This document shows positions 44,220 to 56,764 of a DNA stretch of 64,000 bases, in pieces. The notes below the pieces were generated by a model. The model was not told the DNA's origin, did no database searches, and saw only the letters and a list, made by a program, of their open reading frames with translations. A program made the position numbers and the translations under genes. Source of the stretch: Jackrogersella multiformis (Eukaryota > Ascomycota > Sordariomycetes > Xylariales > Hypoxylaceae); assembly GCA_902806575.1 (NCBI GenBank), contig CADCXD010000002.1, positions 186,001 through 250,000 on the forward strand. The letters run 5' to 3'. How positions within the stretch are numbered: position 1 is the first letter of the stretch; each line of letters opens with the position of its first letter.

Positions 44220-47200
44220 CTAGGACAGCTTGGCGCTCAACGGCAGCTTCTGACTGCTTGGGCCGACGAATACGGTCTTGGGAGAGCTGGAGACGACCCA
44301 GTTCTGAGCCTCGACGTCCCAGTTGCTGACGTCGCGACGTGTTAGGGCGGCCGTGAAAGTCGCCGTGGTGCCTGGGTCAATCCTAATGCGATCGAAGCCG
44401 CGGAGGAGAACCTTCGGGTCGTCTTCTCCGCCGAGGGCCACGTAGAGTTGCGGAACCTCGTCACCGACCACCTTGCCCGTATTGGTGATCTTGGCCGTGA
44501 CTGTGTACAGGGTGTCGAACAACTTCGCGTTACCGCCGGACTGGTCCTTGAGACCCGGGCCGGCTGGGTTGAGGCTTTGCGCGTCGGAGTCGATGGCTCG
44601 CGGGGGGAGGAATTCCTCTGCCGTTTGGCCAAATTCGGGATCCATAGACGCGTCCTTGAGCGACGATGTGGTGTTGACGTAAGGGTAGATGTACTGCCAG
44701 ATGTAAGGGAAAGACGACTCGGGGAAGAGGTAGTCTTCCAGTTCTGTCGAATAGTTGCCGAAGGTAGGGGCTTCAGCAGTCTCGCCAATGGTCGGTGTGT
44801 ATTCTCCGCAGTTGGACTTTACAACCTGAATATCCGAGTATTCAAATGTGGTATACGATAAGCCGAATCCGAATTCGTAGATGGGTTTGATATCGGCACG
44901 ATCCAACGCTCGATAGTCGATGAACACGCCTTCAGTGAAGTCTATTTGCGGCGCGTCGTTGCCGTTGTTAGGCTCGTACATAATATCGGCGCCGTAATCT
45001 TTTCGCTTTGCTGCCCAGGTGAAGGGCGTTCGGCCTGCCGGGTTGACTCTGCCGTAGAGCACGTCTACAAGCGAGCGACCACTTTCTTGGCCTGGTAAGC
45101 CGGCCCATACTATGGCCGTGACATTGGGCGAGTCGTACCAGTCCGTGACCAGGGTGGGACCGACAGAGTGAATTACAACAATAGTGTTGTTGCACCAAGA
45201 GGAGACGTTCTTGATAATCTCGTCACCGTTGCCCCAGAGGGTCAGGTTCTTCCGGTCGCCCTCATTTCCATCGACGTTGATGTATCCTTCACCAGAGTCC
45301 GCATTGACAAAGACAAGGGCAGTTGCACCTGGTTGCCTGACTAGTGCTTTGATCGAGTCTGACGCGGAATTGTCGAGGACAGACTCAATACGAGTGTGGT
45401 CTTCGATAGCCTGTGCCTGTAATGCCTCAAGAGGAGTGACTAGATACGGGAAGTCGGCAGACCCGGAGCCCCATCCCATTGCAAGTGTGCCCTTATCACA
45501 ACCCCGATCGGAGCAGCCGTTGGGGCCCAAAGGACTCGGCCCAGCATCTTCTCCAATCACTGCAAGGAACTTGGGCTTGCTGAGCGGAAGAGCACCGTTA
45601 TTCTTGAGCAGCACGGTCGACTTGGCTCCAATCTCGCGGATAAGATCGCCGTGGTCTCCTCGTGCATCGATATGCCAGTTGACTTGCTGGTGACCTTCGG
45701 TGGCAGCGAAATGGATAGGGCCATATGTTTCTCGAGTCCACGAATCGAAGTTGATTGGAATTTGGTTCTCCACGGTCCTGCCGACCTTGAAGTAGGCTGC
45801 CATGATCCTCATCGCCATATCGTCAACTCGGTACTGAGGAACAGTACCGTTCAGCACAGCGAGAGTGAGATTTGTACCCCAGAAACTGAATCCAGAATTG
45901 AAGATTGTGTCTCCAGGCATTGACATATCCAAGCCAGCCGCGGCGCTGGCTGCCCCAGAGTGCTGAGCTTGCCAGTCGCTCATGACGAATCCTTGGAAGC
46001 CTAATTCGCCTTTGAGTAGACCATTCAGTGTCTTGGAGCTAGAAAAACACGTGTGAGAGATAGCTCTATATATATTTGCAACAGATGGATTGAACGAGGT
46101 AAGAAGAAAGAGTAGAAAGCCTTAGATTTACTTACTTTTGGCAACCATATGAGTTGTTGACTTGGTTGTATGAGCACATGATCGAGCCTACACCAGCTCG
46201 TACCGCATCGACGAATGGCCACAGGTATAACTCATGCATCGTCTTATCGTCGATGTTGGCTGACACACTCTCCGAGATGTTGTAGCCGTAGCCTTGCGCC
46301 TCGCCAGATTGTCTGAAATGCTCTAAGCTGGTGTTAGTAACTATACACAAGGCTGGGTCGTCTTAGATCTCTCACCTTGCTCGTTACCAATGTAATGCTT
46401 CGCACAGGCAATGACGCCCTCATCTTGTATTCCCTTGATAGTCTCGGCGATTGCGACGCCGGTGAGATAGGGATCGGGAGAAAATCCTTCCCAGTTTCGG
46501 CCTCCAGCGGGTGCGCGACCAATCGGGCCGGCAACAGGTCCTAGAAGGACATCGACACCTTTGATCTTGTTTTCAACACCCATGGCCTGTCCTCGTCGGT
46601 ACATGAGGCTTCTGTCGAACGAAGCGGCTACAGTTTGGCCAGAGGAAAAAGCCGAAACGTAGTCGGCAAAACGTATGCCCAAGGGAGAGTCCTGCATACA
46701 CAGACTGCGGAATCCGAGTCGAGGAATGGAACCGACTTGGCCAACACACTGCTCGCCCTCCCAGCTAGATACACCTCATTAGCGTCCAGAGATCTGAGGT
46801 TTTTCCAAGACGCAGTTACACACCCGACACCAGTTGTCAAATTAACCTTCTCCGCAAGGGTGAGCTTTGAGACGAACTCTCTAGCTTTAACGTAAGCATC
46901 CTCCCATCCTTGAGCGGTAGGGTTCATCCAAGGCGAAGGATAGTCCGGGTCAGAGCCAACTAGGTCTCTTTTGTCAACCTAAGGACTGTTAGATATTATG
47001 ATCCGTTCTATAGTAAGCAATGCCTATGGCAAGAGTCTCCAGAGCCGCATGTTTGAAAAGCATTGACTGAACTCTGAATAGGTCCCTGCATAAGGTAGGT
47101 AACCAATTTAAGACAATGAATTTTGAGCCAATTGGTGATCTGAGAAGACATGACACGCCAAATTTACCCCAACATGGGATGACGTTTGTGAAGGAAACAA

Positions 47201-47314
47201 CACCACGACCTCCAAAGAAAAAGAAAAAAAGAACTTGGGGGTAAGTTAACTAACCGCATTAGCAGTCACACTGCTGGTGACCGCCAGTAACGCAGCCCAT
47301 GGAGCGGAACGCAT
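44220..47314 (-). CDS. Secreted beta-glucosidase, glycoside hydrolase family 3
   Basis: Five exons (minus): 47314-47255, 46978-46824, 46764-46376, 46322-46136, 46038-44220, coding for 869 residues, the usual size for large fungal GH3 beta-glucosidases. All phases agree. Exon 1 codes a signal peptide ([20 protein letters not shown]). The N-terminal TIM barrel has [63 protein letters not shown] and the nucleophile in [13 protein letters not shown] (Asp285). The second domain has [16 protein letters not shown] and [11 protein letters not shown], whose Glu corresponds to the acid/base of characterised fungal enzymes. The C-terminal third ends in a fibronectin-III-like domain ([20 protein letters not shown]). 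It releases glucose from cellobiose and other beta-glucosides outside the cell. Substrate preference is not readable. Confidence 0.95.
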
Positions 47315-50271
47315 CGTGACTATCGTAAGGCCAGAACGATGTTATAAGCTCGTTCGGACTATCCGGTAGGAAGTTAAGTGATGTTCGAGAGGGATGGACC
47401 AGCTGAATAAAAAGAGTAAGACCGAACAAAGAAAGCCGGCCTCTATTAATAACTGTTTATGACCGCGACTCTTCGGCGGTACTCCCCCAAGTACCTTAGA
47501 TGGTAGGTAACCCTGCAGGTTCAAGGGCAGACTTGGGGATCGGGTGATCAACAAAACTGCATGCACCTAACCTGAGCTAGGTGAGATTTCGGTCTTCTTC
47601 TAGGATTTCCTAGTCAGCATAATTCCCCGTATTGTAAGGTTACAGTGAACCCACGAACGGCAAGGTTCTCCGCTTGGAGAAGATATGTCATATTATAACT
47701 ACCTAGTGTAGTGCCTAGGCATGTATGTACATTTGTTGCTATTTAGGACATGCGGTAGTGAATCCGATTCGAGGATAGGGCAGTAGAAACTCATTAGAGG
47801 CGCTCGACAACTATACAGCTAGAGCTGCATGTTGGAAGAAGGCTGAATTTAAGGAATCCCATCCATTGGTATTAGCATTGGCACTGGCACTGGCATTGGG
47901 TTTTGTTATGTAGAATGGACCTGACACTTGGGAAAATAAAATTAATACTGGAAGGCTCGTATATTGGTTCGGATGTGGCTGAGTTCAGAACGAAGATCAG
48001 TGGAAATTACATAGACCTGGGCATCCTGCAAAGTATTACGAATCCCTAATCCCAACTTGCATAAAAGGCAAGGGAAAAGCATCATAATACACTACCAAAG
48101 CAAGGTAACAAAAACAAAAACAAAAACAATAGCTAATAATGACAATTACAATCCTATCGAAACTTGAGACTTCCGAAGAACCCGTTCGAAAACGAAATAC
48201 CTACCTAGGTAAGCAGCCAAGCTCTTAATAAGTTTTCCTCTTAAGCTCTCAAGTACCGACGTACAATGCCCATAGGCTTGGCCGCGGCAGCTTCCGTGTT
48301 TATGGGGTACCTCGGAGCGTCATTGAAGTTAGGTACTGTAATCCATATGTTAATAAGTCCGAGCAGGAAGATCGTCAGGGGGGGGGACCAAGTACTTACC
48401 CTTAGCACTTAGCCGCTAAAGTACTTACATGTAAGATTTATAATATCTTCATAACTTGATTTTAGAATTAAAGCATATTATGTCCAGTGCATATTTAGAA
48501 TAGCATAAGCAAGTTAAACCAACATATAAATTTTATACAAGTTTATTACATCAATTATGACAATACTAAAAACAAAGACACTGTTTAAAATGTGGGTATA
48601 TTAGATCCATAATAATTAATTTAAGACACGCCTACGCCAAGGGACTGTGGACCCTGGAATCATCTTGTATAAATTACCTTTTGGCTACCTAAGGTAGGCA
48701 TTGTGCATACATTCATTATGTAGGTACCTAATGTATGCAGGGGAGAATTCGATCATCGACTGTTAGAATTAGGTATCTAGGGAAGATATTCTTATCATGC
48801 CATCGCCGCACTTGGTAAAGTTGTTAATATAGCTAACATAATTCCGATTTACATTATACATGTTCTACTCGTAAACGTCATTTTAGCTTATTACCTACCT
48901 ACATGTAGGATAGATATCTTAAGCATATTTAAACATCTTGCCAATATTAATAGTACCCTAAGTGCTTAAGTACTAAACTAATGTACCTAGGCATCAAGCA
49001 GCTCTCCGACCGATGACGAAAAATATCCAACATGTCCTTTATAAGGACCACCGTTTGGCAATATCCCGCTCTTTTATATCGGGCCGTCTCTAGCCTCTAG
49101 CCTCAGCTGGATTCCAGAGGCCTAGGCACGGAATATCGCCTCAGAGGCTCGGGATCAAACCTCGGGAAGGGATGGAGCCAAGCAGCCCAAGTCGAAAAAA
49201 TTTACGTTTGCAGGCAACGTTTGGTTTGTTTTCTTGGAGAAAGCCCCAGGTCGTGCGGGGAAGGACCTACTATTTAGGGATAGCCGGCCTTAGCCATGCG
49301 GAGGATGTGTGGGGTTTGCACATTGGAGTGCTGTCGGACCCAGCTGCGCACCCCCTAGTTTCTGCTAAACTTCGGCGAAATTCAAGGGTAATGCCTTGTT
49401 TATGTTTACCGTGAACCCATCGCGGTTAACCGAAGGGTAGTGTACAGAAGGTACCTAGTGATTCGATTGATATAATGGGACGTCATGGCGCGGGGAATAT
49501 CGGGAATGTTAACATTCGAGCCGGACCTTAATAGTATGGATCTCTCGTAATTCCATGTACGACAAAATCCCGAGTTCGGAAGTAATAGCTGGTTCTTCGA
49601 TGCAAGGACCCGTCCACCCGTATCACGGCCTAACCGCCTTGATAGAGGTCAGTATAGAGATCGGGGGAGAGATCGATATGGAAAAGGGAATGACTATTCG
49701 ATCCACAGTACTATTGCTCTCTTCGGGGCCCGCTCGGGGGAGGGGCACTAAGGGGACACGCCCACTCCATCGTGAAGTTATCGATGTGAAGCGGTACCTG
49801 TAGTCTAGGTATGTTACATCTAAGACATGGAGAGAGCAGGCAACATAAAGTTATAGTGAAAACTCTAGGAAGACAACTCTTCGATACCTAACTTAATGAG
49901 TTAACCTTAACTATTAAATAGGAGTAAATCGAAGTCGAGAAATGAAAGGGGTTGAAACTAGCGTTTTGTCAAACCCGCCTTCGAATATTGTAGAGTTCTT
50001 GGTTAAACTTGAATTATATTTCTTGAAGAGTTAGATATTAGAACTGTATTGTCTATTTTGAGGTTATTGTTTCTAAGAAAAGCCAGCTAGCTAGGTTGAG
50101 GTAAGTTCAAATGTTGTGTTAATTAGAGTACCACACATACTCGAAGCTGGAGTCTTGAAATTCCGCTTGTATCTCGCAATGAGATATCCACGATAGCTAA
50201 TAGATATGACAAAGCTCGATGCTCGTTTCCGACCATAAGCTGAGTTTAGGACAAAGTGAGATTGCCTGGGC
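47315..50271. other. Gene-poor spacer, about 3 kb
   Basis: Upstream flank of the GH3 gene and downstream flank of the MYND gene. It contains a GGCACT/GGCATT microsatellite (about 47,872-47,900), an AAAAC tandem near 48,107-48,127 and a G-run near 48,379-48,386. No supported gene. Confidence 0.5.
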
Positions 50272-51218
50272 TCACACATTCAGACTCCATACCCTTCTTG
50301 GATCAGTACAGCTCCGTTTGTGCTCTCTCCAATGGGCCCTCTGACAATCCTGATATTATATTTTAGCCGATACTTTAATAAGATCATGGATGATGGCTAA
50401 CCTTATTGCAGTACCACGCCTCCTTGCAACCACTACACTTCATTGGAACATTTCCAAGATCGGCTTCGACCTTTCCACAATAGAAGCAGCTCGGCTCGTT
50501 ATAATCTCGAGGAACACCGGGCTGGTAGTTGTCAAGGGCTGCAAGAAATTGTGCTCTACCTGGAGTGCGGAAGCCTTCATCAAACATGGGGAGTGTGAAG
50601 CTTGAGTTGCAGTTGATATGCGGGACAAGTTCGCGAAGATGCTGTATCTCCGATCTTGAGAACTTGTTGTTAATAGCAGCTAATATAGTCATTTGATAAA
50701 TGTGATATAAGTACATGTATTATGATGAATACTTTCCTTTCTAGGAAAGGTAATAAGAGAGACGTAGTTCACCAAACTCTTCGATGCCAAGACTTAACCT
50801 TAGGAGGTAGACTTACTCTTCGATCTTAGCACCAGCACGCATTAGCAGCGCACCGGCAATGATGACGCGGTATTTACCACTTAGCTCGGCCTCTCTTGAG
50901 CGCCAGTGACCGATCATTGTGTGTCCCAAGCCATCGGCATCGAGTTTCGCGCGCCTCTCTGTTATGAGCTCCGCAAGTTCCTCTTGATATTCCGAGATCT
51001 GGTAATATAGACGCATCTCTGGGGGGGCTACCATATCTGTCTGGTGAATCATTGCCGAGAGATTTAGATCTTTGCCGAAAGTTGAATTGATTTCTAGTGC
51101 AATATCAATGTCTTGGTCCCCCTCGAAAAGACCTATATGAGGAATCAGAGTTTGGGTCAACGGTCGGGCTTCTACCTTGAGATAGCTAGAAGAACTTACG
51201 CATTCCCCAGCGACCCAT
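50272..51218 (-). CDS. MYND-type zinc-finger protein, fungal family
   Basis: Four exons (minus): 51218-51200, 51132-50817, 50654-50402, 50349-50272, giving 221 residues. It begins MGRWGMRLFEGDQDIDIALE, the typical opening of a widespread uncharacterised fungal family. The middle (YRVIIAGALLMRAGAKIEE joined to SEIQHLRELVPHINCNSS) is helical. The C-terminus is a complete MYND finger: CFYC, CSGC, WYCNK joined across the last intron to DCQRAHWREHKRSC (about residues 168-210). MYND fingers bind short proline-containing peptides in partner proteins. The third acceptor (TCAAG at 50655) was chosen because the nearer TTAG acceptor gives a stop; the chosen splice keeps the frame. Likely a protein-interaction factor; partner unknown. 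Confidence 0.82.
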
Positions 51219-52332
51219 GTTGACTGCTGTAGAATATTGACTAGGTATGTAGATATTGAATACCTGGGTCTTAAATTTCATAGGCCGAGGTGTACTATAT
51301 GTGGGGGTTAAATGGAAAATTCAGAGAAATATTTATTGTATCTAGAAAGGTGAGGAAGAGAGAGCGAGAAATGAAAGGAATAATGATAATTTAGATTGAC
51401 TTACCTAGGAGGTAGGTAAGTTTCCTTCAAATTCTAATAGAGTTTCGCAGTTCAGGTGATTTATCTAGAAGGGAAGTACTATTCAGGACTAACAACTTCA
51501 CGCTTGGAAATCACATCCTACATTTAACAGAATATTGATTGGTTAGAACCATTAAAAACACCAGTCACGTCACAAAGCTTAGGAATATGGTTGTGCTTAC
51601 CTTACTTAGAAACCGTGTGTCAGGTTTAAGTGCAAACGAAGATCATTGTAACCAAGCCGAGCAACTGCGTCGAGAACGACCAAGCAGGTTAACTTGGCAA
51701 CCACATATTGTAACAGTTCTAACAATTAATATAAAAAATACGAAGGCGTACCCTTAGACTATACATACCTACCTAGGTACGTAGATACCTACATTTAGGT
51801 ACTTAACTTGATGTTTAATGCGGTAAAAGGTAACGTGGGGTGTATAAGTAAATAATAGGGGTAGGTATTTTAATGAGTCGGTATTGTATCACGGTTACAA
51901 ATAGGACAATTGGCATATACACTTAAGAGAATAGCCAATAAATGACAACACTAATATGGCATGGAATAGATATAACGTACCTAGGTAAGGTAGGCTGCTA
52001 TATACCTACCTACCTAGGTATGTAGGTATTAATCATAACAATGAACTCTTATATGATTGCTGTTATATGTGTACCTGTCATTATTATCGCAACCCTATTA
52101 ACTTATCCAAGACACTACTTGTATTATTCTATCGTCCGTGGAATCACTTAATTGAAATCCCAACCCTCCAGATCGTTAAACTCGTCTAGATATAACTGAA
52201 AATACCCGATTCTACCGCCTGTTGGAAGCTGTTGGGATTTATATGCGAATCGGAGATTTGCACATTCTAGGTTCGAAGACTCCCGTTAGTCCCGAATGTC
52301 AATTTGAATCTCCCCAGCAATTTTTGAAAGGC
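51219..52332. other. Intergenic with a TACCTAGG-rich stretch
   Basis: AT-rich spacer between the MYND gene (its 5' side) and the 3' end of the F-box-like gene. A palindromic ACCTACCTACCTAGGTATGTAGGT stretch lies near 52,003-52,028. No gene seen. Confidence 0.5.
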
Positions 52333-53808
52333 TCAAGATTCCGATCGTACAATGCGGCTTCCATCCCTTTTCCGCTCAAAAGTCATTGTCCGAATAATAA
52401 ATTCCTGACCGTCGGCTGGGATATCGTCCGTACTGTCCGTAGTGGGCCTCCACTGTGTTAATGTTGGATCGTCTGTTTCCGAGTCTTGAGCTCTGTTTTG
52501 CTCTTTGTACCAAGTGTGAAACGGGCCCTCGTAGTTGTACATTTGAGCACCTCGCCATCTAAGAGATTCCTCTTTTCCATTCCACGCTAGATGGAATCCA
52601 TTTACCAATGGGAATGTCCACAACTTGGCGCATTTTACCACATAATCGAGTTGGTCCTTCTTGCATGCGAAGGTCTCCAGCACAAGCTCGAGGGTAGTTA
52701 GATCCGGCCAATACTCACCAACTTGCATGCCCCAGCGTCCCTGTTTCTCAAAATCGTCTAGTTCGAAGTCTGGCTCATTGCCTGATTTCCGTGCTTCGTA
52801 CCCCTTTGTCATGGCCAAGCTATTGGCTGGTTGAGCTGGGATGTGCGTCACGTTGATCATGGGTTCTAGCCGGAGACACTCTGAAGGTATTGCTTTCCCT
52901 TCTTCGGGAGGAGTTTCCCACGTCCACCAGTCAGTACGAAGCATGCGGATAGTTAAATGAGTAATTTTTCTGCCGATGCTTAGATTCTATCGAAGGGTCG
53001 GTCATTAGCCATGTACTAACCCATGTTTCGGATTATATACTTACATTTTTGTCTAGATCTGTGGGCTCTAGAAAACGTGCATAACCAGGAGCTGAGTAAC
53101 CACGACTTACGTGCCCCTTATGGCGTCCCGATGTACCAACCAGGCGTGAAACCCTCTCAATTGCTCCTAATGTTCTAGTCAGTAGCCGCAATCGACGGAA
53201 CATTTAACGACCGACGACTAATCGAGGAGAAACAAAAAAACAGGCTCGGACGTACCCCCTTCTAACGCGAATTGCTGCACAGTCATCTCGATAGATGATA
53301 TATTCGCAAATTGCCAAGACTTCAATTTTCGGCATACGAGTTGGTCTTCTGATGAACGGACAAGTGGGATGGCTTTTGAAATATCTCCGTCGAAATACTC
53401 GTCGAGTACTACTATAGGGTTGACTTGAAAGGGTGTGAGGAAGGTCTCGACATAGATAGCCCGACACGTGAGAAGTAGCTTAACGGCGATGCGCAGCGGT
53501 GCCGCTTGCCCTGGCCTGGTGAAGCTGTCATTGATGTGGTAGAGGTTGTCGAGATCCTCATAGCGTGCCAGAGATAAGCACCAGATCTGTTCGCGCAATT
53601 CTCTTGGGAGTTTGGCAAATATGGGGGAAGCTAGCTGAGGGTTGATCGACTCGGGATGCTCCAGGAGCTCGATTGCGAGCGGTGGCTTCTCTCTTCTCCC
53701 GCTACGGAGAACAGGGACGTTTGATGAGCTAGCTCCCATCTCTTCTGGCATCCTCTCCCGTCTAGACCTAAGAATATCTCTCATACGATGATAGGTGGCT
53801 CGCACCAT
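52333..53808 (-). CDS. F-box-like fungal protein
   Basis: Three exons (minus): 53808-53256, 53166-53045, 52986-52333, giving 442 residues; donors GTACGT and GTAAGT, acceptors ACATTAG and CGATAG, phases consistent. Residues about 60-80 (SPIFAKLPRELREQIWCLSL) fit the FxxLPxELRxxIW pattern found at the start of many fungal F-box-like/2EXR proteins, followed by a region describing a ligand-like fold with LLLTCRAIYVETF. The second exon is Arg/Gly-rich. The C-terminal half (ITHLTIRMLRTDWWTWE, WPDLTTLELVLETFACKKDQ, GFHLAWNGKEESLRWRG) looks like the usual conserved tail of this group. These proteins may be substrate adaptors for ubiquitin ligases, but many are uncharacterised. Exon boundaries are supported by frame and splice signals only. 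Confidence 0.75.
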
Positions 53809-54950
53809 TATCGATGTTCGTCTAAGCAGAAGTTAATTAATACGGCTACTAAAAGCCATCAGGTAGGTATAATACTTACAGTTAAGTTAACCTTGGTATG
53901 TAAGTAACAGCCGACCACTAAGAGACGCTAATAATACCGATAGGTTTAATTTTGATCCATGTGAAGATTTAAACAAGTTCTACGGCACCGTGGTGACTGA
54001 AGGGAATATTATATAACCTAATAAAATGTCGGATGCTAACGAGAGAATGATTAGGTAGGTACCTTATGTACCTAATTTCTGCCTGGATATGGATGGGACA
54101 GTGATCGACAGCTGACCATTAATCCCGCCTAGGTACCTAGGCAGGTAGCAGCCTGATTAATATACATTAGATGCATATATTTTATAAGTGATTTTACGAA
54201 TATATGCCCTAGTGATAGCTAAGGTCCCCCCTTTTAAATTATTCGTTTGAAAATAACAACATCTCAGCTTCGTTATTAATATCATGACGTAACCTAATAA
54301 ACGGGATAATTAGTATGGATATAAATCGCATTGTGATATTCACCTCTAGCGCAATCGAAATTCTCATAACCTGATGCTAGTTCTTGCTCGAATCATTGTT
54401 ATCCATCCAAGCAGATGCTACTCGAGTCTTATTTATCACTTAAACATTTAAGATGCAACTCAAGACATACCGCAGCTCACATTTATTTAGGTACAGCCAA
54501 TTATCTCAGCGCCTTATGCCTTTTCTCGTAAACTATCTTCGAAGTTCTCATACTAACAGCGGATATCGAAAACGCTTTAGCTTTGTTTGTCAAGCCCCTA
54601 TTGTTACTGACTTGCCCCTTTGTAAAAATAACGTGTTTTTTAGTTTCTGAGAAATGAAAGAGGTTGAAAAGATGCTTCATTGTTTAATTGAGTTTTATAT
54701 TATAATCAACGTTAATATAATGCCTTTATTCAAAAACAAACCAAGCACTTGTTACTTTATGTTCTTCTAGCAAGCTTCTATAAATTAACAAACATATAAT
54801 TACATCTCAAGGACCCCAGCATTGCTTAATATGATACATACTTAAGTATTTACTTAATAAGTAAATACGTACGTTGATTATAAAGGAACCTCATATTGCT
54901 CGTTTCAATACTTTAACATTGATAAATTTCTTTCCACCTTATTCAGGACT
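53809..54950. other. Intergenic, no gene seen
   Basis: AT-rich spacer between the F-box-like gene and the proline-rich gene, with a palindromic CCTAGGTACCTAGG stretch near 54,127-54,141. A 65-codon plus-strand frame (54453-54650) has no support. Confidence 0.5.
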
Positions 54951-55862
54951 ATGTCTCGGAAAAGCATTCCCATGAAGTCCTTCGACTACGAAAGTTATTA
55001 CCCTAATGCCAACATGGATATGGCTAACGTTCTCAATGATATGGAAAATATTCAAGCGTTTATTAGAAATCTTGAAATCTGGATAGAGCTGCTTAACTCA
55101 CCGGCTTCGAAAATCACCCCCCAGGAACTTAATGATATTTTAAATAGTGTAGAACTACGACGGGAAATGGTTAATGACGTGGCTTTTATCGTCCGAAGCT
55201 ACACTGCGCTTCATGATGAGATTCTTCGGTACGAGGAATATTTATTGAACGCTAGCAACATGATACGAGATCGACTAAACGATGGTATTGCTAGGATTGA
55301 TAAAGCACATGTTGGCGTTGCTATGACCATAATGCCCCCACCTCCTGCCTTCAAAAGTTTTCGACCTCCAACTCATGTTCTTCCACCTCGTGGTCGTCCA
55401 TCTCCCGGTCCTCCCGGTCCTGCACCTCCCGGTCGTCCACCTCCCGGTCCTGCACCTCCTGCACCTCCACCTCGTGTTCTTCTACCTCGTAGTCCTCCAC
55501 CTCCCGGTCGTCCACCTCGTGTTCCTCTACCTAGTGGTCGTCCATCTCGTGGTCGTCCACCTCCAGGTCCTCCACCTTCACCTCCCAGTCCTCCATCTTC
55601 ACCTCCCAGTCCCCCACCTTCATCTCCCAGTCCCCCACCTTCACCTCCCAGTCCTCCATCTTCACCTCCCAGTCCCCCACCTTCACCTCCCAGTCCTCCA
55701 TCTTCACCTCCCAGTCCCCCACCTTCACCTCCCAGCCCTCCACCCGCCGGTCCCACAGCTACTAAAATCGGAGCCAAAAGGTCTAGCGGTAAATATAGAT
55801 TAATTAAGGTCGGTGGAGGTTACGCTCAGAGGCTACCAAGGAGGCGCGAATTCCCTTATTGA
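54951..55862 (+). CDS. Proline-rich repeat protein with helical N-terminal domain, unknown function
   Basis: Single-exon frame of 303 residues. The first ~120 residues are acidic and helical (ANVLNDMENIQAFIRNLEIW and RREMVNDVAFIVRSYTALHD), possibly a helical bundle; no signal peptide or membrane segment. From about residue 127 the protein is almost only Pro, Ser, Gly and Arg: first PPGR/PGPAPP-type units, then eight copies of a seven-residue PPPSPPS/PPSSPPS unit encoded by a 21-bp minisatellite. The last ~30 residues are basic (KRSSGKYRLIKVGGGY). No family recognised. The N-terminal codons look like real coding sequence, so I accept the gene, but expression is unproven. The repeat is open in other frames too, which explains long overlapping frames. 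Confidence 0.6.
   Translation: MSRKSIPMKSFDYESYYPNANMDMANVLNDMENIQAFIRNLEIWIELLNSPASKITPQELNDILNSVELRREMVNDVAFIVRSYTALHDEILRYEEYLLNASNMIRDRLNDGIARIDKAHVGVAMTIMPPPPAFKSFRPPTHVLPPRGRPSPGPPGPAPPGRPPPGPAPPAPPPRVLLPRSPPPPGRPPRVPLPSGRPSRGRPPPGPPPSPPSPPSSPPSPPPSSPSPPPSPPSPPSSPPSPPPSPPSPPSSPPSPPPSPPSPPPAGPTATKIGAKRSSGKYRLIKVGGGYAQRLPRRREFPY
55569..55736 (+). repeat. 21-bp coding minisatellite
   Basis: Eight head-to-tail 21-bp units with few substitutions (for example CCACCTTCACCTCCCAGT cores), each encoding seven residues of a Pro/Ser-rich repeat. Copy number probably varies between strains (inference). Confidence 0.85.
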
Positions 55863-56184
55863 CGGTAATAGGAGGGAAGAAAAGGGCCAATATTATTGTT
55901 TTTATCATGGTTAACTGAAAGAAGAGGTTCCCATAAGTTTTAACTATCAGAAATTGTTTACGTTAATTGTTTAATTATGATTAAAAAAATGTTCATATAG
56001 ATAATGATTTACGAATTATGGCCATCAGAGCCCCGTGAAGTGTCACGTTCAGCCAGCATCTACTCAAATTTTGTCAACTTATTGAAAAAGGTACAGAGAA
56101 CTATATCACTATGGTATTTTAGTCCATACTACGATTTCAATCTATCTCATATCTTTTACGATATTATTATTAATATAGCAGCCC

Positions 56185-56340
56185 ATGACTCAAATAGGGG
56201 GGCCTTGTGAACCCACTCGATTCCCATTCCAGCTGCTGCACCACAGCCAGGACGGTGCTAAGCCTTGCGAAGACGTTGTTGTCCACAAAGAGGGAAAAAC
56301 TGTAGCCTTTGAGGCGGCCTAGTTTGACAAAGGTGACTTA
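56185..56340 (+). pseudogene. Possible gene relic
   Basis: A 45-codon frame from ATG at 56185 to TAG at 56320-56322 has more GC-rich, protein-like content than its AT-rich surroundings (for example PCEDVVVHKEGKTVAFEAA). The same frame continues past the TAG as FDKGDL before the next stop, so the TAG may replace a Trp codon. Family not recognised. Could be chance. Confidence 0.25.
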
Positions 56341-56764
56341 TAGCATGTATTAGAACTAATATCATGACTGGTCAAATTTGCACTGCTCTTCCTTTTGAAT
56401 GTGATATCACTGAATATAATCAACTAAATTTTTACATATTATGCACAATGTAGGTATGCGTCACCTATAGAACATTTTAAATGAATCAAAGATGCACATT
56501 GAAACCCAATTATGTTTGTTGAATTGACAGCTCACTACGTTACCAAGACATTGGCATCGAGACAAAGACTGCATCGTAGCATATTATACCTCAGATACTT
56601 ACAGCAACTAAAGCTAGATACCTGATATATTAAACCCCCCCAATGAAATCTGAGGATGAATCCTACATCATCTTGTTACATCCCGGACTTTGTCAACTTG
56701 GAAAATTAAGCGAGAACTAAACATTAGCTTAGATTAGGGATATACTTGAATTCTTACCGGAAAC

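Noticed and set aside
55373..55803. Frames in other phases over the proline-rich gene
   Set aside because: The 21-bp repeat is open in several frames; only the frame with the helical N-terminal domain looks like a protein.
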